64,000 nucleotides of DNA from Eptesicus fuscus (lineage: Eukaryota; Chordata; Mammalia; Chiroptera; Vespertilionidae): the NCBI RefSeq assembly GCF_027574615.1, contig NC_072494.1, positions 43,032,605 to 43,096,604 of the forward strand, written 5' to 3'. The position numbers and the translations under genes were made by a program. Every line of letters begins with the position of its first letter. Position 1 is the first letter of the stretch. This document shows, in pieces, positions 32,863-43,639 of the stretch. The notes beneath the pieces are model-generated. The model had not been told where the DNA came from and searched no databases. It saw only the letters and a program-made list of their open reading frames with translations.

Positions 32863-34988
32863 GGGGATGTATTGCTGGAGTTCATAAAAGATCTGTCGGC
32901 CCCGAGTACCGTGGTTAGCAAAGGCCATTGTTGGGGAGAGTCTGTGCGGTAGACAGGATGTAGGGATAAGAGGAAAAGGAGGTGCCCTCCAGAAAGAACC
33001 AGTTAGATTTCTGCACAGGGACCTCCCCTGCGGGAACAGGAGAGGCGAGGCGGCCGAAGGGATCAGCCCAGAACCAGAGGTGAGGGGGCGGCCGCCCTCT
33101 GCAGCGGGGGCCTGAGTCCCAGCCGCCGCCCCTGCTCTCCGCGGTGGCCGCAGCCTTTCCCATCTCACTTAGCCTAATCCCTGAAATGCTGCCCCATGCC
33201 AAGAAATGCACTTTTTACCCATCTGACAAAAAGAAAGTAGAAAACTCTGATTCATTCACACCGGACAGCTATTGCTGTGTTGACTGTTGTCATTTTTTTA
33301 CAATCTAAGGGGAAAGAGTCAGTGCCCGACTGAGTGGCAGATACTGCACGCGTTAAACGTCCTTGCTCACCGGGTTGAAAGTTGCTGCTCTAAAGCATTA
33401 GACTGGCTGGTGCGTCAAGACTTGGACACAAACCATCCCTGGCTTTGAACTCCATCTGCGAGTTCCAGCGTCAGTCCTGCTCACGGGTTCTATGTCATTA
33501 GCGGGAAGATACGAGAGCCCTCCAGCGGCCAGAACCAGAACCTATGAGCTCATGCACCTCCAAGCCAAACCTCTGTGAAGCCTGGGGGCAGGCGGGGACT
33601 TCTCTCCATGTTTCCAGGCAGAGACCGCAGCATCTGGTAAGGTGGGACTTTTGCCATCACTCTGCTGACTCCCCCACAACCGGAGGGACTCTTAGCCAGG
33701 CAGAGAGAGGCGCAGCATTTCCACCCGAAAACAGCCCCTCGTGGCATCGCCCTGAAGGGAGATCTGCTGGCGACACTGGAGCGGCTCAGCGAGGAGGTGA
33801 GGCTCAGAGGGTCGCGTTACGAGCCCACGTAAGAGGAGCCCGGATGTTTTCTCGGACAATGAAAAGCGCCGCTGGGACCGGTTCCTCTGTCCCCACAGGC
33901 ACGCGGGGCCGGGCCGGCCGGGCCTCCCTGGGCTTATCTGTGCGGCACACGTGCTCTCATCGCCGCGGAGGGACCAGCAGTGCGGATAATTGAAAGCGCT
34001 GTGCCAACAAACTGCCTGCGGTGCTGCCAGGCCCTCCCGAGCCCACGGCGAGGAGCCCTGGGCCGTGGCAGACCCCCCTCCCCGCGCAGCAGCCCGGGGA
34101 CCGATGCCTGTCATTTACTGCGCCAGGCGTGCCTGCAAGTCGATGACCCCGTGGCAGCCTCACCCTGGACCCTCTGCAGTCGGTCTGCTTTCTCTCCTTA
34201 TGGACGAGGAAATGGAGCCTCTGAGGGAGGTCAGATACCTCCCGGGCCGCTCTGCTCGCTGAGGAGGCAGAGCTGTTCCTAAAAGGAGTGAAAGCCGCCT
34301 CCCCGCACGCAGCCCCTTTGCCCTCCCACCTCCTGAGGCCGCAGGGGGCTGGTCAGGCCTGGGGTGCCCTGCGGGGCCGGTTAGAAGTGGGTTCAGAGCG
34401 TTGGCCCTGCTCCAACCCTCCACTGAGAAATATTTCCAGGCCAGGCTTGTTATTCATAGACTTTCGGGATTTGAGTTCCTCCTAAAATTTTAAATCTCTC
34501 TGGGAGACGGAAGGGTTTGAGGTTCCACGTGCAGTGGGTCCCTGTGGTCTGGACCTCACGGAGGCCCTCTGTGGGGCCAGGCCTAGTAACAGCTCCCCCT
34601 GGATGGCCTTCTGGTCTCGGCTCTGGGGCCCACTCAGTCCTGGCTCTTTCTTTGAGCTGTCCGGTCTCTGTCATTGTCTCTTCCTCTGCCCTCCCCTTAA
34701 ATATCGCTGTTCCCGTGGTGCTGCCCTTTGCCCTCTCCTGGGCTTGCTGTTGTTCAGGACGTAACTTCACCCAGCACCCGATGCCAACACTGTGCCAGCC
34801 AGTCTCCATGCTCACCTCTCCCTCACCCACACTGCCAGTGACTTATCTCCATTTGAAAGTCATTGGCACCTCAGACAGACCAATTGTGAGTGTCTTGCTT
34901 AGATTGCTAAGAAAATTATATTATTACTTAGCAAAGAGCCTTAGTAGGTGATCTGTGTTACCATTAGCATCAATAAGTAATTAAGCAA
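32860..34988. other. Unique noncoding DNA with possible MIR piece
   Basis: No gene recognised. At about 34185-34245 the sequence ggacgaggaaatggagcctc then tgagggaggtcagatacctc resembles the MIR core region (antisense MIR, low confidence). The rest is unique. Confidence 0.35.
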
Positions 34989-35222
34989 TCCTATGTAATA
35001 AAAGGCTAATATGCAAATCGAACAAACAGTGGAACAACCAGTTTCTATGACGTGCACTGACCACCAGGGGCAGATGCTCAACACAGGAGCTGCCCCCTGG
35101 TGGTGAGTGCACTCCCACAGTGGAAGCGCCGCTGGGCTGACTGGGATGAGAGGCGCTCCCACAGCGGCCGATCCCCACAGGCCACACCCCCAGTGCACGA
35201 ATCCCATGCACCAGGCCTCTAG
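34989..35222 (+). mobile_element. Non-autonomous HeliBat-type Helitron, 234 bp
   Basis: Starts tcctatgtaataaaaggcta, ends ...ccaggcctctag, and is inserted between A (34988) and T (35223). The subterminal hairpin gtgcacgaatcccatgcac precedes the end. The interior carries facing copies of a CCACCAGGGG(G)CAG motif (35058-35074 and 35090-35107) that form an inverted repeat. Both ends are intact, so this is a complete short element with an internal deletion relative to longer relatives. Confidence 0.93.
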
Positions 35223-36295
35223 TAAATGTATAAAGTTCAAACTTCTTACCCAAGACTCTAGTGATTGTCTTACCCGGGCTTTATAGCCACACTTTTATAC
35301 CTCAGTTCCTTTCATTCTGACCCTCCCCACCTCCCCTCAGATACCCTCTGTGCCTTGATTTCCCATTCCTACGTGTAGACAATATTTTGATTCTATGCCT
35401 CTGGTTTTATGTATATTATGCTCTTAACTTTCCTCTTTATCTTGTGAACATGTGCTTACCTTGTAAACTTGATTCCAAATGACTTCTCTTTTTGCCCAGG
35501 TCTTCTAGGCAGAGTTCGTACTGCTTTTATCTTTACGTGTTAGTAACTCAGATTTTGTATTTTAATGCAAAAATGATCAGTCTGTCCATTGTGTTCATTG
35601 TGAACCATGTGAGCTGAGAGTCTGTGATGTATGCCTCTTCTTATTTTTATGGTCAGACACAGTGCCCTCGCACACACAAGAGGGCTGCCGACAGTAAAGG
35701 AGCCTTACCCCACATCGTGGACCTGTCCTGGTGCAGTTAGTCAGAATCAACCAAGTTATTCACCCCGGTGCCCCACCGGGCAGGGGAAGCAGCCTCAGAA
35801 ATGCAATAGTGTAGCGTTCAAGTGAATATAAACATGAGTTTCACGAATCAACCCTCCGAGGAAAGGCAAGGAGAACCGGCCGGTTGAGCGAGGTGCTAAG
35901 ACATCCATCAGGACAAATAATTCAAACTTAAATGAGATGGAGATTGGCAGGCCCTCCTTCCTCGCTAATGCAAACCACTCTTCACTTCCCTCCCTGGCGA
36001 CAGCATCTAGGCACCCTCTCCGCCGCCCCTCCTGTTGGCCAAACCGGAGGCATTTCTGCTCCTTATCCCGTTAGTCTCCCCGCTCCCCGGGCTGTGTGCA
36101 GAGCAGACAGACGCGAGTGGCTGCAGACGCAGGGGGACGCGGGGAAGCAGGAAGAGCAGCAGGAGCAGGAACGCAATCGAGTAAAGGAGGCGTCCTCCGT
36201 TCGCATTAGTTCATTCAGTGCATGAGTGCCGAGGTCACGGTATATGCAGTTCCTAGGGTTTGTGAGAGTCCGATGGCGTGGTGTATGGGCATCCT
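35223..36295. other. Unique noncoding DNA
   Basis: AT-richer 35223-35620, then mixed. The AT-rich part may be old repeat that I cannot assign. No coding signal. Confidence 0.35.
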
Positions 36296-36350
36296 TTAGA
36301 AAGGTGCCTGGGCCATAGTATGGGCTCAATATGAAGGTTATTAAATTAAG
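36296..36350 (+). mobile_element. MIR/L2-like 3' end relic
   Basis: The segment aggtgcctgggccatagtat followed by gggctcaatatgaaggttat resembles the common ending of MIR/L2 elements (gtgcctggcacatagtaggcg-like). Short and diverged. Confidence 0.5.
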
Positions 36351-36597
36351 TGATGAGCTATGATCACTGTGCTCATGGGGGGATGCATTCAGCTGCTAAA
36401 GCGCCCCCTGTGACCGAAAGGCAGGGAAGGGCTGGGGTGAGAGCAGGTGTGGAATGAGGACCAGACCTGTGGCCTGTGTGCCTGGCCCCCACCACCCTCT
36501 TTGGGGCTTACAGGCGCTCAGCCTTCCCACGCTCTCCAGAGGCCTCGGGTGCGCGCTGCTTCCCTCCGTGCTGCTGGGCCAGCAGAGGCACTTGCCT

Positions 36598-36658
36598 AAG
36601 GTCACGTGGGGGAGTGCCAAGGTCACATGGGGAGTGCCAAGGTCACGTGGGGAGTGCC
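36598..36658. repeat. Tandem repeat, 20-21 bp, 3 copies, with E-box motifs
   Basis: Three copies of aaggtcacgtggggagtgcc (the first with one extra G, the second with CACATG). Copies 1 and 3 carry the E-box CACGTG; all three carry the nuclear-receptor half-site AAGGTCA. The lead-in cacttgcctaaggtcacgtg resembles the MIR core segment, so the array may have grown from a MIR relic. Confidence 0.85.
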
Positions 36659-37148
36659 CACAGAAAGATAAGGAACCTTCTCATTCTTGTTCGTTCTCAT
36701 CTGCACACCAGATGAGCTTCCAAATGAGAAACTGCATCTGTGCTTGCCCGCGGAGCACACACACTGTAAGATGGAAACTACCTTGGAAGGCCACTGGGAG
36801 TGGGTGCCTTTCCTGCAAGCCTGGAGCCACTGCTCACAATCTAATAACAGTCATCAGAAGGATCACCACAGCATGATGAGAAAATACCAGCTGGGTGTGC
36901 TCCATACTTGAATCTCTCCAGCATAAGTCCATTCATTTGAAAAAATTCATCCATGTTCTTTTAGTTTTATTAATAAACTTATAATTTTCATAAAACATTA
37001 AACATCACCTGTTGTTTTCCTAATAGTTCTAATATAGGCTGCAATTCCTCGAGTGCCATTTTTCAATGTTTTCCTATAGGAAACTTTCTGTCGTGTTTTT
37101 TGTTCCTTGACCCTAAGTCTTCATTTTGAGAATTGAGTGAGATCCTTA
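36659..37148. other. Unique noncoding DNA
   Basis: Nothing recognised; the last 240 bases are AT-rich. Confidence 0.4.
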
Positions 37149-37606
37149 TCCTATCTAATAAAAGAGTAATATGCAAATTGACTGTCACTCCAACACACAA
37201 GATGGCTGCCCCCATGTGGACACAAGATGGCTGCCACAAGATGGCCAGCAGGGGAGGGCAGTTGGGAGGGACCAGGCCTGCAAGGGAGGGCAGTTGGGGG
37301 TGCCCGGGTCAGCAGGGGAGGGCAGTTAGGGCCAATCGGGCTGGCAGGGGAGTGGTTAGGGGGTGATCAGACTGGCAGGCAGAAGTGGTTAGGGGCAATC
37401 AGGAAGGCAGGCAGGCGAGCAGTTGGGAGCCAGCAGTCCTGGATTGTGAGAGGGATGTCTGACTGCCCGTTTAGGCCCGATTCTACCTGGATCTGGCCTA
37501 AACGGGCAGTCAGACATCCCTCAAGGGGTCCCAGATTGGAGAGGGTGCAGGCTGGGCTGAGGGACAACCCCCCTCCGTGCACGAATTTCATGCACCGGGC
37601 CTCTAG
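37149..37606 (+). mobile_element. Non-autonomous HeliBat-type Helitron, 458 bp
   Basis: Starts tcctatctaataaaagagta and atatgcaaattgactgtcac, continues with gatggctgcccccatgtgga and a degenerate array of ggcagttgggaggg-type units. It has a perfect 26-bp-arm palindrome (37452-37477 with 37495-37520) and ends gcaccgggcctctag. It is the plus-strand counterpart of the element at 12250-12895, with fewer internal units. The 5' flank is A as expected; the 3' flank is C rather than T, probably a later change. Confidence 0.92.
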
Positions 37607-38300
37607 CTAATAATAATACCAATAATGATGAGTGTTATTATTCTCATGATAGTTTTCTGTGGCAACAATAGATGTTTATAAACACAAAAAAGAATGTTTA
37701 CAGATACAGTGGCCAAGACAGGCATGACCCCCAGACAGAGACACAGCAGCCCAACTCCACAGCCAATGGGGACACTCATTCCCTCAAAAATCTTCCTCAC
37801 ATTTTGCTCCCTGTCTGGAATTCCATCATCAGGATTTCAGACTTGACTGCAAGTTAATGTGATGAGGACCTACCGCTGACACCAGTTTCTCCTGGGCATG
37901 AAACCCCCAAAGCGATCCCATTAGGGCTGGGGGCATGGGGCCGAAAGTGCGGGGTGTCTGCAGGGATGAAAGTTAGGAGTTCGGGGCACAGTGATCCAGG
38001 GGGAGGCCTCAGGACCCTGTGGTTCCCCAGGCTCCTGACCTTAAGTCTCTCTTTTATGCCCCACCCACCCCTCCTTCTCTGGCAACCTCTGCACGGCATG
38101 TTTGCACATCCACCAGCTAGGGGTCAGCATTCTGGGGGGCAGGCTGCTATGCTGCTGCCTACAAGGTCTACCCACTTGGAAAAGTGTCCCAGGAGCCTCT
38201 CAGGCTGCACATTGTCCTCCCTTGGCCCATACGTGGGCCCCAGCTCTCCCGTAGCTCTCACACTGACGAATGACTCCCAACTCTTTGCTGGTCCAGCCAC
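37607..38300. other. Unique noncoding DNA
   Basis: No gene or element recognised. Confidence 0.4.
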
Positions 38301-38319
38301 CCGGCTGCACTGGCACTGC

Positions 38320-38505
38320 CTTCCCAGGAGAAACAAGGTCTCTTGTTCACTCATTCATTCACTCAGTGAGGCCCCCATCAGTGCTTAGTCCCAGACAGCA
38401 CACCTGTCCTTGGCCAGAGAAGTGCTCAAGGCATGTCTGTGGGGTGAATGAATGAATGAACAAATGATGGAATGAGTGAATAAATGATGGAATGAGTGAG
38501 TAAAG
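38320..38505 (+). mobile_element. Possible L2/MIR-type relic with TGAA-rich tail
   Basis: The segment actcattcattcactcagtg, then gtgctcaaggcatgtctgtg and gtgaatgaatgaatgaac resembles old LINE2/MIR 3' ends, which finish in (TGAA)n. A local repeat of aaatgatggaatgagtgaat follows (38461-38502). Confidence 0.4.
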
Positions 38506-39360
38506 TGGCCACCACAGTGAACACTAACTTCTACTCCACAAGTTCACCATCTGGTCCTGATGGCTGATGGTCACAAACTGCCATCAGAGGCAGATGTATA
38601 ACTGTCTCTCTTCTGGAACATTCTATAGCGAGATGCAGGAAGAGGCCGTGTGATGAGAGTAAGATTAAGCAGGTTGATAACATCAGACTCCAATCACCCT
38701 CCCTGCAGTGGACCGAATGATGAATGCGCGCCTGTCAGGCCTCTAAATTCCCGGAGCACCTGCCTCCGGCTTCCAGGGAAGCCCTTCCCGTCTGTTTCTG
38801 AGCAGAAGTGAGGAAATGCATTTCAACCTTAACTTTATCTTGGCAGCTCCAGAAACTGGTTTTACTTCCTGGAATTTCCCATCAGGAGGCTGTTTTTCTG
38901 GACTTCCTTTGGCCTCTTCACTCGCTGACAGGGCGGAGAGGTTGGGCTAGACTGTTGACATGTCCAGAGATGAGCGAGAGGGAAGTGCACCTTGGAGTTT
39001 CTTTAAAACACATTTTCAGGGCAGAGCAGGTATTTTATTTGAAGTCAACATCAGAAAATATACTTGGGGACCAAACAATGTCTAAGGGGTCTGGCTCGCC
39101 GTCTCTTGGTGGCAAAAGCAAAGAACCCTGGTTTTTCCAACAGAGTTTGCCTTCTGTAGGCACCCTTGTCATTTCAGGGATAGGAGACAGTCATGGGCAT
39201 TAGAGCTGACACTTTGTATCTAATTCCACTAGTGCAGGTTGCCATGGTGAGATGCTGTCCTGGAGTTCTGGAGCGATTGCAGGTGGAGCAGAACCACCTT
39301 CCTCTCTCTCCCTTCCTTCATTTCCCATGGTCCTCTGAAAATGTACCCTGTTCTAACATG
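38506..39360. other. Unique noncoding DNA
   Basis: No gene or element recognised. The 131-codon plus frame at 38808-39203 has no recognisable domain. Confidence 0.4.
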
Positions 39361-40402
39361 CTAGTGGCCCAGTGCATGGAATTTGTGCACATGAAAAGGG
39401 AATTAATTAGAGGAAATATTCTAATATTGCTATTTGCCCTTTCTCTATTATAGAAGTGTCAGAGATGAAAAAAAATTAGTAAGATCTATATGAACATCTC
39501 CCTCCTGTCAGAGTCTGGGGCACGCTGCGGGACCCAGAGTCAAGTCCCCGCCCACCACCCACACGTGCTTCAAAATGCAGGAGACCCAGACCCGGCCGGC
39601 CCCACCCCCGTCAAGCCCCTCTGGGTGGGGGCGCAGCCTCAGGTCCCCTAGCCTGGCACCGGGTGAGGGGCTCAGGCTCAGTTCCCCCGGCCTGGCGCTG
39701 GGTGGAAGGCTCAGTCTCAGGTCCCCCGTCAAGCCCCGCCAGAAAGAGGGCTCAGCCTCAAGTCCCCTGCCCCAGCGCCGGGGCAGGGGGACATGGCCTG
39801 AGGTCCCCCAGCCCAGCACTGGGGCAGGGAGGGGGGATGGCCTGAGGTTGCCTGTCAAGCCCCGCCAGGCAAGGGGCGCGGCCTGAGGTCCCCCAGCCCA
39901 GCACTGGGGCAGGTGGGCACGGCCTGAGGTCCCCTGTCAAGCCTCGCCAGGCTGAGGGCGTGGCCTGACATCCCCCGTCTAACCCCATAGGGCAGGGGCC
40001 ATGGCCTGAGGTCCCCCCAGCCCGGAGCTGGGTCAGGGGGCATGGCATGAGGTCTCCTGGCCTGGCGCTGGAGTCGGGGGCACGGCCTGAGGTCTCCCGT
40101 CAAGCCCCGCCAGGCAGGGGGCACAGCCTGAGGTCCCCTGTCTAACCTCACCAGGCGGGGGCCATGGCCTGAGGTCCCCTGTCAAACCCTGCAGGGCGGA
40201 GGGCGCAGTCTGAGGTCTCCCAGCCCAGCGCTGGGGCAGGGGGGGGCAGGGGGGCACGGCTTGAGGTCCCCGTCAAGCCCTGCGGGGCAGGGGGTGCGGC
40301 CTGAGGTCCCTTGCCCTGGCCAGGCACCATGCATCCAGCTTCAGGTCCCTGCTGTTTGGTCGTGATGTTACGGCATCTTGGCTAATTTGCATATTCCTCT
40401 AT

Positions 40403-40409
<7 letters not shown>
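39361..40409 (-). mobile_element. Long Helitron carrying an internal tandem array
   Basis: On the minus strand it begins tctatctaatagaggaatat and gcaaattagccaagatgccg. At its other end the plus strand reads ctagtggcccagtgcatgga and atttgtgcac, the reversed CTAG end with its hairpin. Between are an AT-rich subterminal part (39390-39510) and a GC-rich array (about 39575-40330). The 5' border is blurred by a GATA repeat. No transposase domain is encoded. The ends are the basis for the call; the plus-strand left flank is G, so the A^T target rule is not met on that side. Confidence 0.8.
39575..40330. repeat. Two-type tandem array inside Helitron
   Basis: About 16-18 units of roughly 40-45 bp, each with a cctgaggtcccc lead. 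Two unit types are interleaved irregularly: type A continues gtcaagccccgccaggcagg, type B continues agcccagcgctggggcagg, with a local dyad around agcgct. Frames through it are rich in Pro, Arg and Gly and are not genes. Confidence 0.85.

Positions 40410-40447
<38 letters not shown>
40404..40447. repeat. (GATA)n microsatellite at Helitron border
   Basis: About ten GATA units, starting inside the reversed Helitron 5' end (tattagataga) and running into flanking DNA. Confidence 0.95.
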
Positions 40448-43268
40448 GATAGGACTTACAAAGTTGTTTAATATTCAACAGGACTTAAGCAACGTGTGGG
40501 TATGATACTATGCTCAACATCATGGGGGGTTTGAGGATGCGTCAGACACTTCCTCCGCCTCCCCGCCCCCCACAGTCTCCAGGAAGCATAGGATCTGCTG
40601 TCAGGACAACGCAACGGCCTCCGAAATGACGTGCAGCGGGAGCCTGGGAGCAGGCTCCGGGCGGGACACTGAACCTGCTGGCTGCGCTGTAATGGAATCT
40701 GACTGCGCGTTGCCAGCTATCATCTTGGTAACCATCCAGGGAATGTCCTTTCCGGGCGGTGAGCTGGATGCACATTTGTTCAGCAATCTTGCGTTTTCCA
40801 TCGCTTGGAACTGTCATCCATATTTCTCCAGGGGTCCCTGGCATCACTCACCCGAGTCCCAAACGCAGTCCCTCGTGATCATCGCTGCTGAGTGGCACAG
40901 GCTGTCCTCACGTGTTCCTTCCACGAGGATTCCAGCTACAGGGATCGTCACAGCTTAGGTCAGAAGGTGAGGCCCTAACCCGTCCGATCTGGGCCAGGTG
41001 GTGTTTTCTGCGGGAACTAGTGGCTGATGTGGGGTAAATACTGGGACACTGCGCCCACTCCCCCAGGCCGAGGCTGGGCGCTGAGCGCCATTTCTCCCTC
41101 CCACCTGCCTCACTCCACAGCAACACCAGGACCTGTGGCCTGGAGCCGGCGCCTGCTGTAGGTAATAATGGCAATGCGTTCGGCTCGTTTAGAGGTTATT
41201 TGTTTACATTAGTTTACATTTGATTTGTGCGCAATATTTACAAATTACTTCCTCAAAAGTTATAGGCCTTAAGAGTCCATGAAATGTGTCAGACCATTTA
41301 GTTATGCCCATTTCTAAGACGAAGACGTGTGTTTATGCCTTAGGAAAAATAAATATTCTGAAATCAGTGGAATGTTTATCGTGCATATTACAATAAAAGC
41401 AAAGTAGTAGAAATCTAAATAAGCATTATGCATTATTTCACGTTTTTCTCTCAACAAGAGGTTATAGACTTAAAATAATTTAATTTTTTTCATTTGTATG
41501 ATGCATCTGCCACCGACATTTCATTCCTGCTTCTGAAAGCATTAGCAAATTACTCAGCGGCATCAAGCACCCCCCCACCACACCTCATCTTTCAAACCCA
41601 GCTCTTGTTGTGGGAGAAAGAGCACTTTTCAAAAATCACCTGCTCAGCTGGGGCTCTGCATTATAATCTGAAAGCATGTGGAGAAAGCAGGTCCCCTCCA
41701 GCGCGGCACGAGAGCCCCGCTCTTCAGAACAAACGCGCAAGTACCGACCATCTCCCGCCGGTTCCCCGTGCTTACCCACGCGCAGCTTCTGCGCCTGTAA
41801 ATTCAGAATACATGAGAAGATGTTTGATGTGAGTTTTGCTGTGGGATTCCTCTTCCCTCGAGGCCCTGAGAGAGAAGCTTCCCCGTTGGCGAGGAGAACC
41901 TACTTCCTGCAGGCACGTGACCGCCTTCCAGAGCCGAGGCTGGTTTGCTTCCGATGCATCAATACCAACAAGGACCGCGCTGGGCGTCGGCAGTCCGGCT
42001 AGAGCACAGGGCGCTCGCACATCCCAGGTGCATTCACGACCCACGAGTCCCTGTGAGGTCTGCGCGGACAGAGACCTGAGAAGGAGGCCAGGGACCGGGC
42101 ACAGCTGCACAGGCTGGAGCGCCGGGACGCTGCGTGTGCGTGTGTGTGCAGGCGTGCATATCCGTGTCCACGTGGTGTGCTGGGCTGCACCTCACCCGCC
42201 TGTCGCAATAGGAATGAGAGGAAAGCTTCTGAGAGAAAACGCCTTCCTTTGCCCTCTTAACAAATGATGAGCAGGCCAGAGGAAAGTGAAGGCCAGAGAC
42301 AGCTGCTGAGCCAGGCTGCCGGGGCTGAGGGAGGGGGCGCACAGGAGGTGCTGGTGCAGGTGCCTGTGGGACCCAAGCCAGGGTGGGCGGGGCCGGGAGC
42401 CGTGGTGGGCGGGGCCGCCCCCTCCCCTTGGCAGTGAAGTCTTCGCAGTGAGCTCCATGCTCTTGGATGGAGATCACTGAACATCCATTCATTCCTTTCC
42501 CACACGTGTTTACGGAACATAAGCCACGTGCTCAGTCACGAAGGTGGCGCCAGGGGACAGGAGAGGGGCATCCGGTCCCACAGTGCAGGCGCGCAGGCTT
42601 GCGGAGAGGAGGGGTGTGAGCCCTCTGCATGGGCAGGAGGAGAATCTAAGTAAAATAGAAAACAAAGCGCACATCAACCAGACACGTGGGAGGTCGCATA
42701 AAGGAGGCCTCCATGCTCCTGAAGTTGGAGCCAAAGCTTCGTGGAGAACCTGGGGCTGAAGATGAAGGAGAAAGTATTGAATCGGGGAGTTAGAAGCAGC
42801 AAGTCACAGCGCACAGTCCCGCCTGCCACTCAGCGAGGGGATCCTCCGTTTCAGGGATAGGAGAGCCGAGGGTGCCCAGGGCCTGTGCTGCGGAGAGACC
42901 CCGCTGGTCCTGGGAGGGCCACGGGAACACACTCTGGAGGGCACCTCCCTGTGTCCCCGAGACCTCGGCCTCCCCCCTGGTCCTCGGGCCTGACTGGAAC
43001 CTCCCAATGCCCGGAGTTCGTCCTCCACAGAAAACCCTCCAGGTGTCTCCCAGGTCTTCCCCTTTCCAATCGGCACATCCCAACCTTTTCTGCCAGCCCG
43101 CAGTCCGAAATCTTGGAAGTGGGTGCAGAAGACAGAGCCGAGAGTACGGTGGTCAGCTGGGGCCACCCCCGGGGATGCGGGCCCGGAGAGTGGGCGTAGG
43201 GAGGACTGTCCCGAAGGCCCGTGCGGGTGGAGACACGTCTCCTTCTTAGTTGGCTGCCTTTGGGAGAC
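40448..43268. other. Unique noncoding DNA with an AT-rich island
   Basis: No gene or transposon recognised. The part 41165-41670 is AT-rich, non-repetitive and contains TAAT-like motifs (aaataatttaattttttt, gcattatgcattatttcacg). It may be conserved noncoding sequence. The flanks are GC-rich with random open frames, including a 244-codon minus frame (42804-43538) that runs into the LTR at 43269 and so is not a gene. Confidence 0.4.
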
Positions 43269-43639
43269 TGTTAACACAAACACGTTCAAACCTGCAAAGA
43301 ATTTGAGCCCAAAGAGTTTATTTGAGCCAAACTGTCCACAATTGCCAGGAGGCAGAACCTCAACGAATTGAGATGATGCTCCGGAGAATGGCGGGTTACA
43401 TCCGTATTTACACATTGCAATCAAAGGAGGGGACGTAGGTGGGTCACATGAACTCCATTGGTGATAGACTAGAGAGGCGGGAGAAAGCAAAGCAGGGAAA
43501 CCCCTGGGATTGGATAAAAAGTAAAGTGATAGACACATCCTTAGGTGGGTGCAGGAACAACTTTGTGGTGACTTTGGGTCTGAGTTTGCAAGGCCTCCCC
43601 TGAGCCTGTCAGGTCAGCATGTGGCCCCTTCCGCCCACA
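43269..43639 (-). mobile_element. Solo LTR, copy 3, internally deleted
   Basis: The reverse complement starts tgtgggcggaaggggccaca, continues with a gctcaggggaggccttgcaa block, jumps by an internal deletion to cctgcacccacct, and then follows copy 2 (55616-56468) closely through caatcccagg, gttcatgtgacccacctacg, ctgg(c)aattgt and gacagtttggctcaaataaa to the end gttaaca. The polyadenylation signal is at 43317-43322 (tttatt on plus). No internal retroviral sequence flanks it. Confidence 0.8.

Noticed and set aside
39508..40330. Series of Pro/Arg/Gly-rich frames on both strands
   Set aside because: These are frames through the tandem array inside the Helitron.
42804..43538. 244-codon minus frame
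   Set aside because: It begins inside an LTR and runs into unique GC-rich DNA; no recognisable domain.
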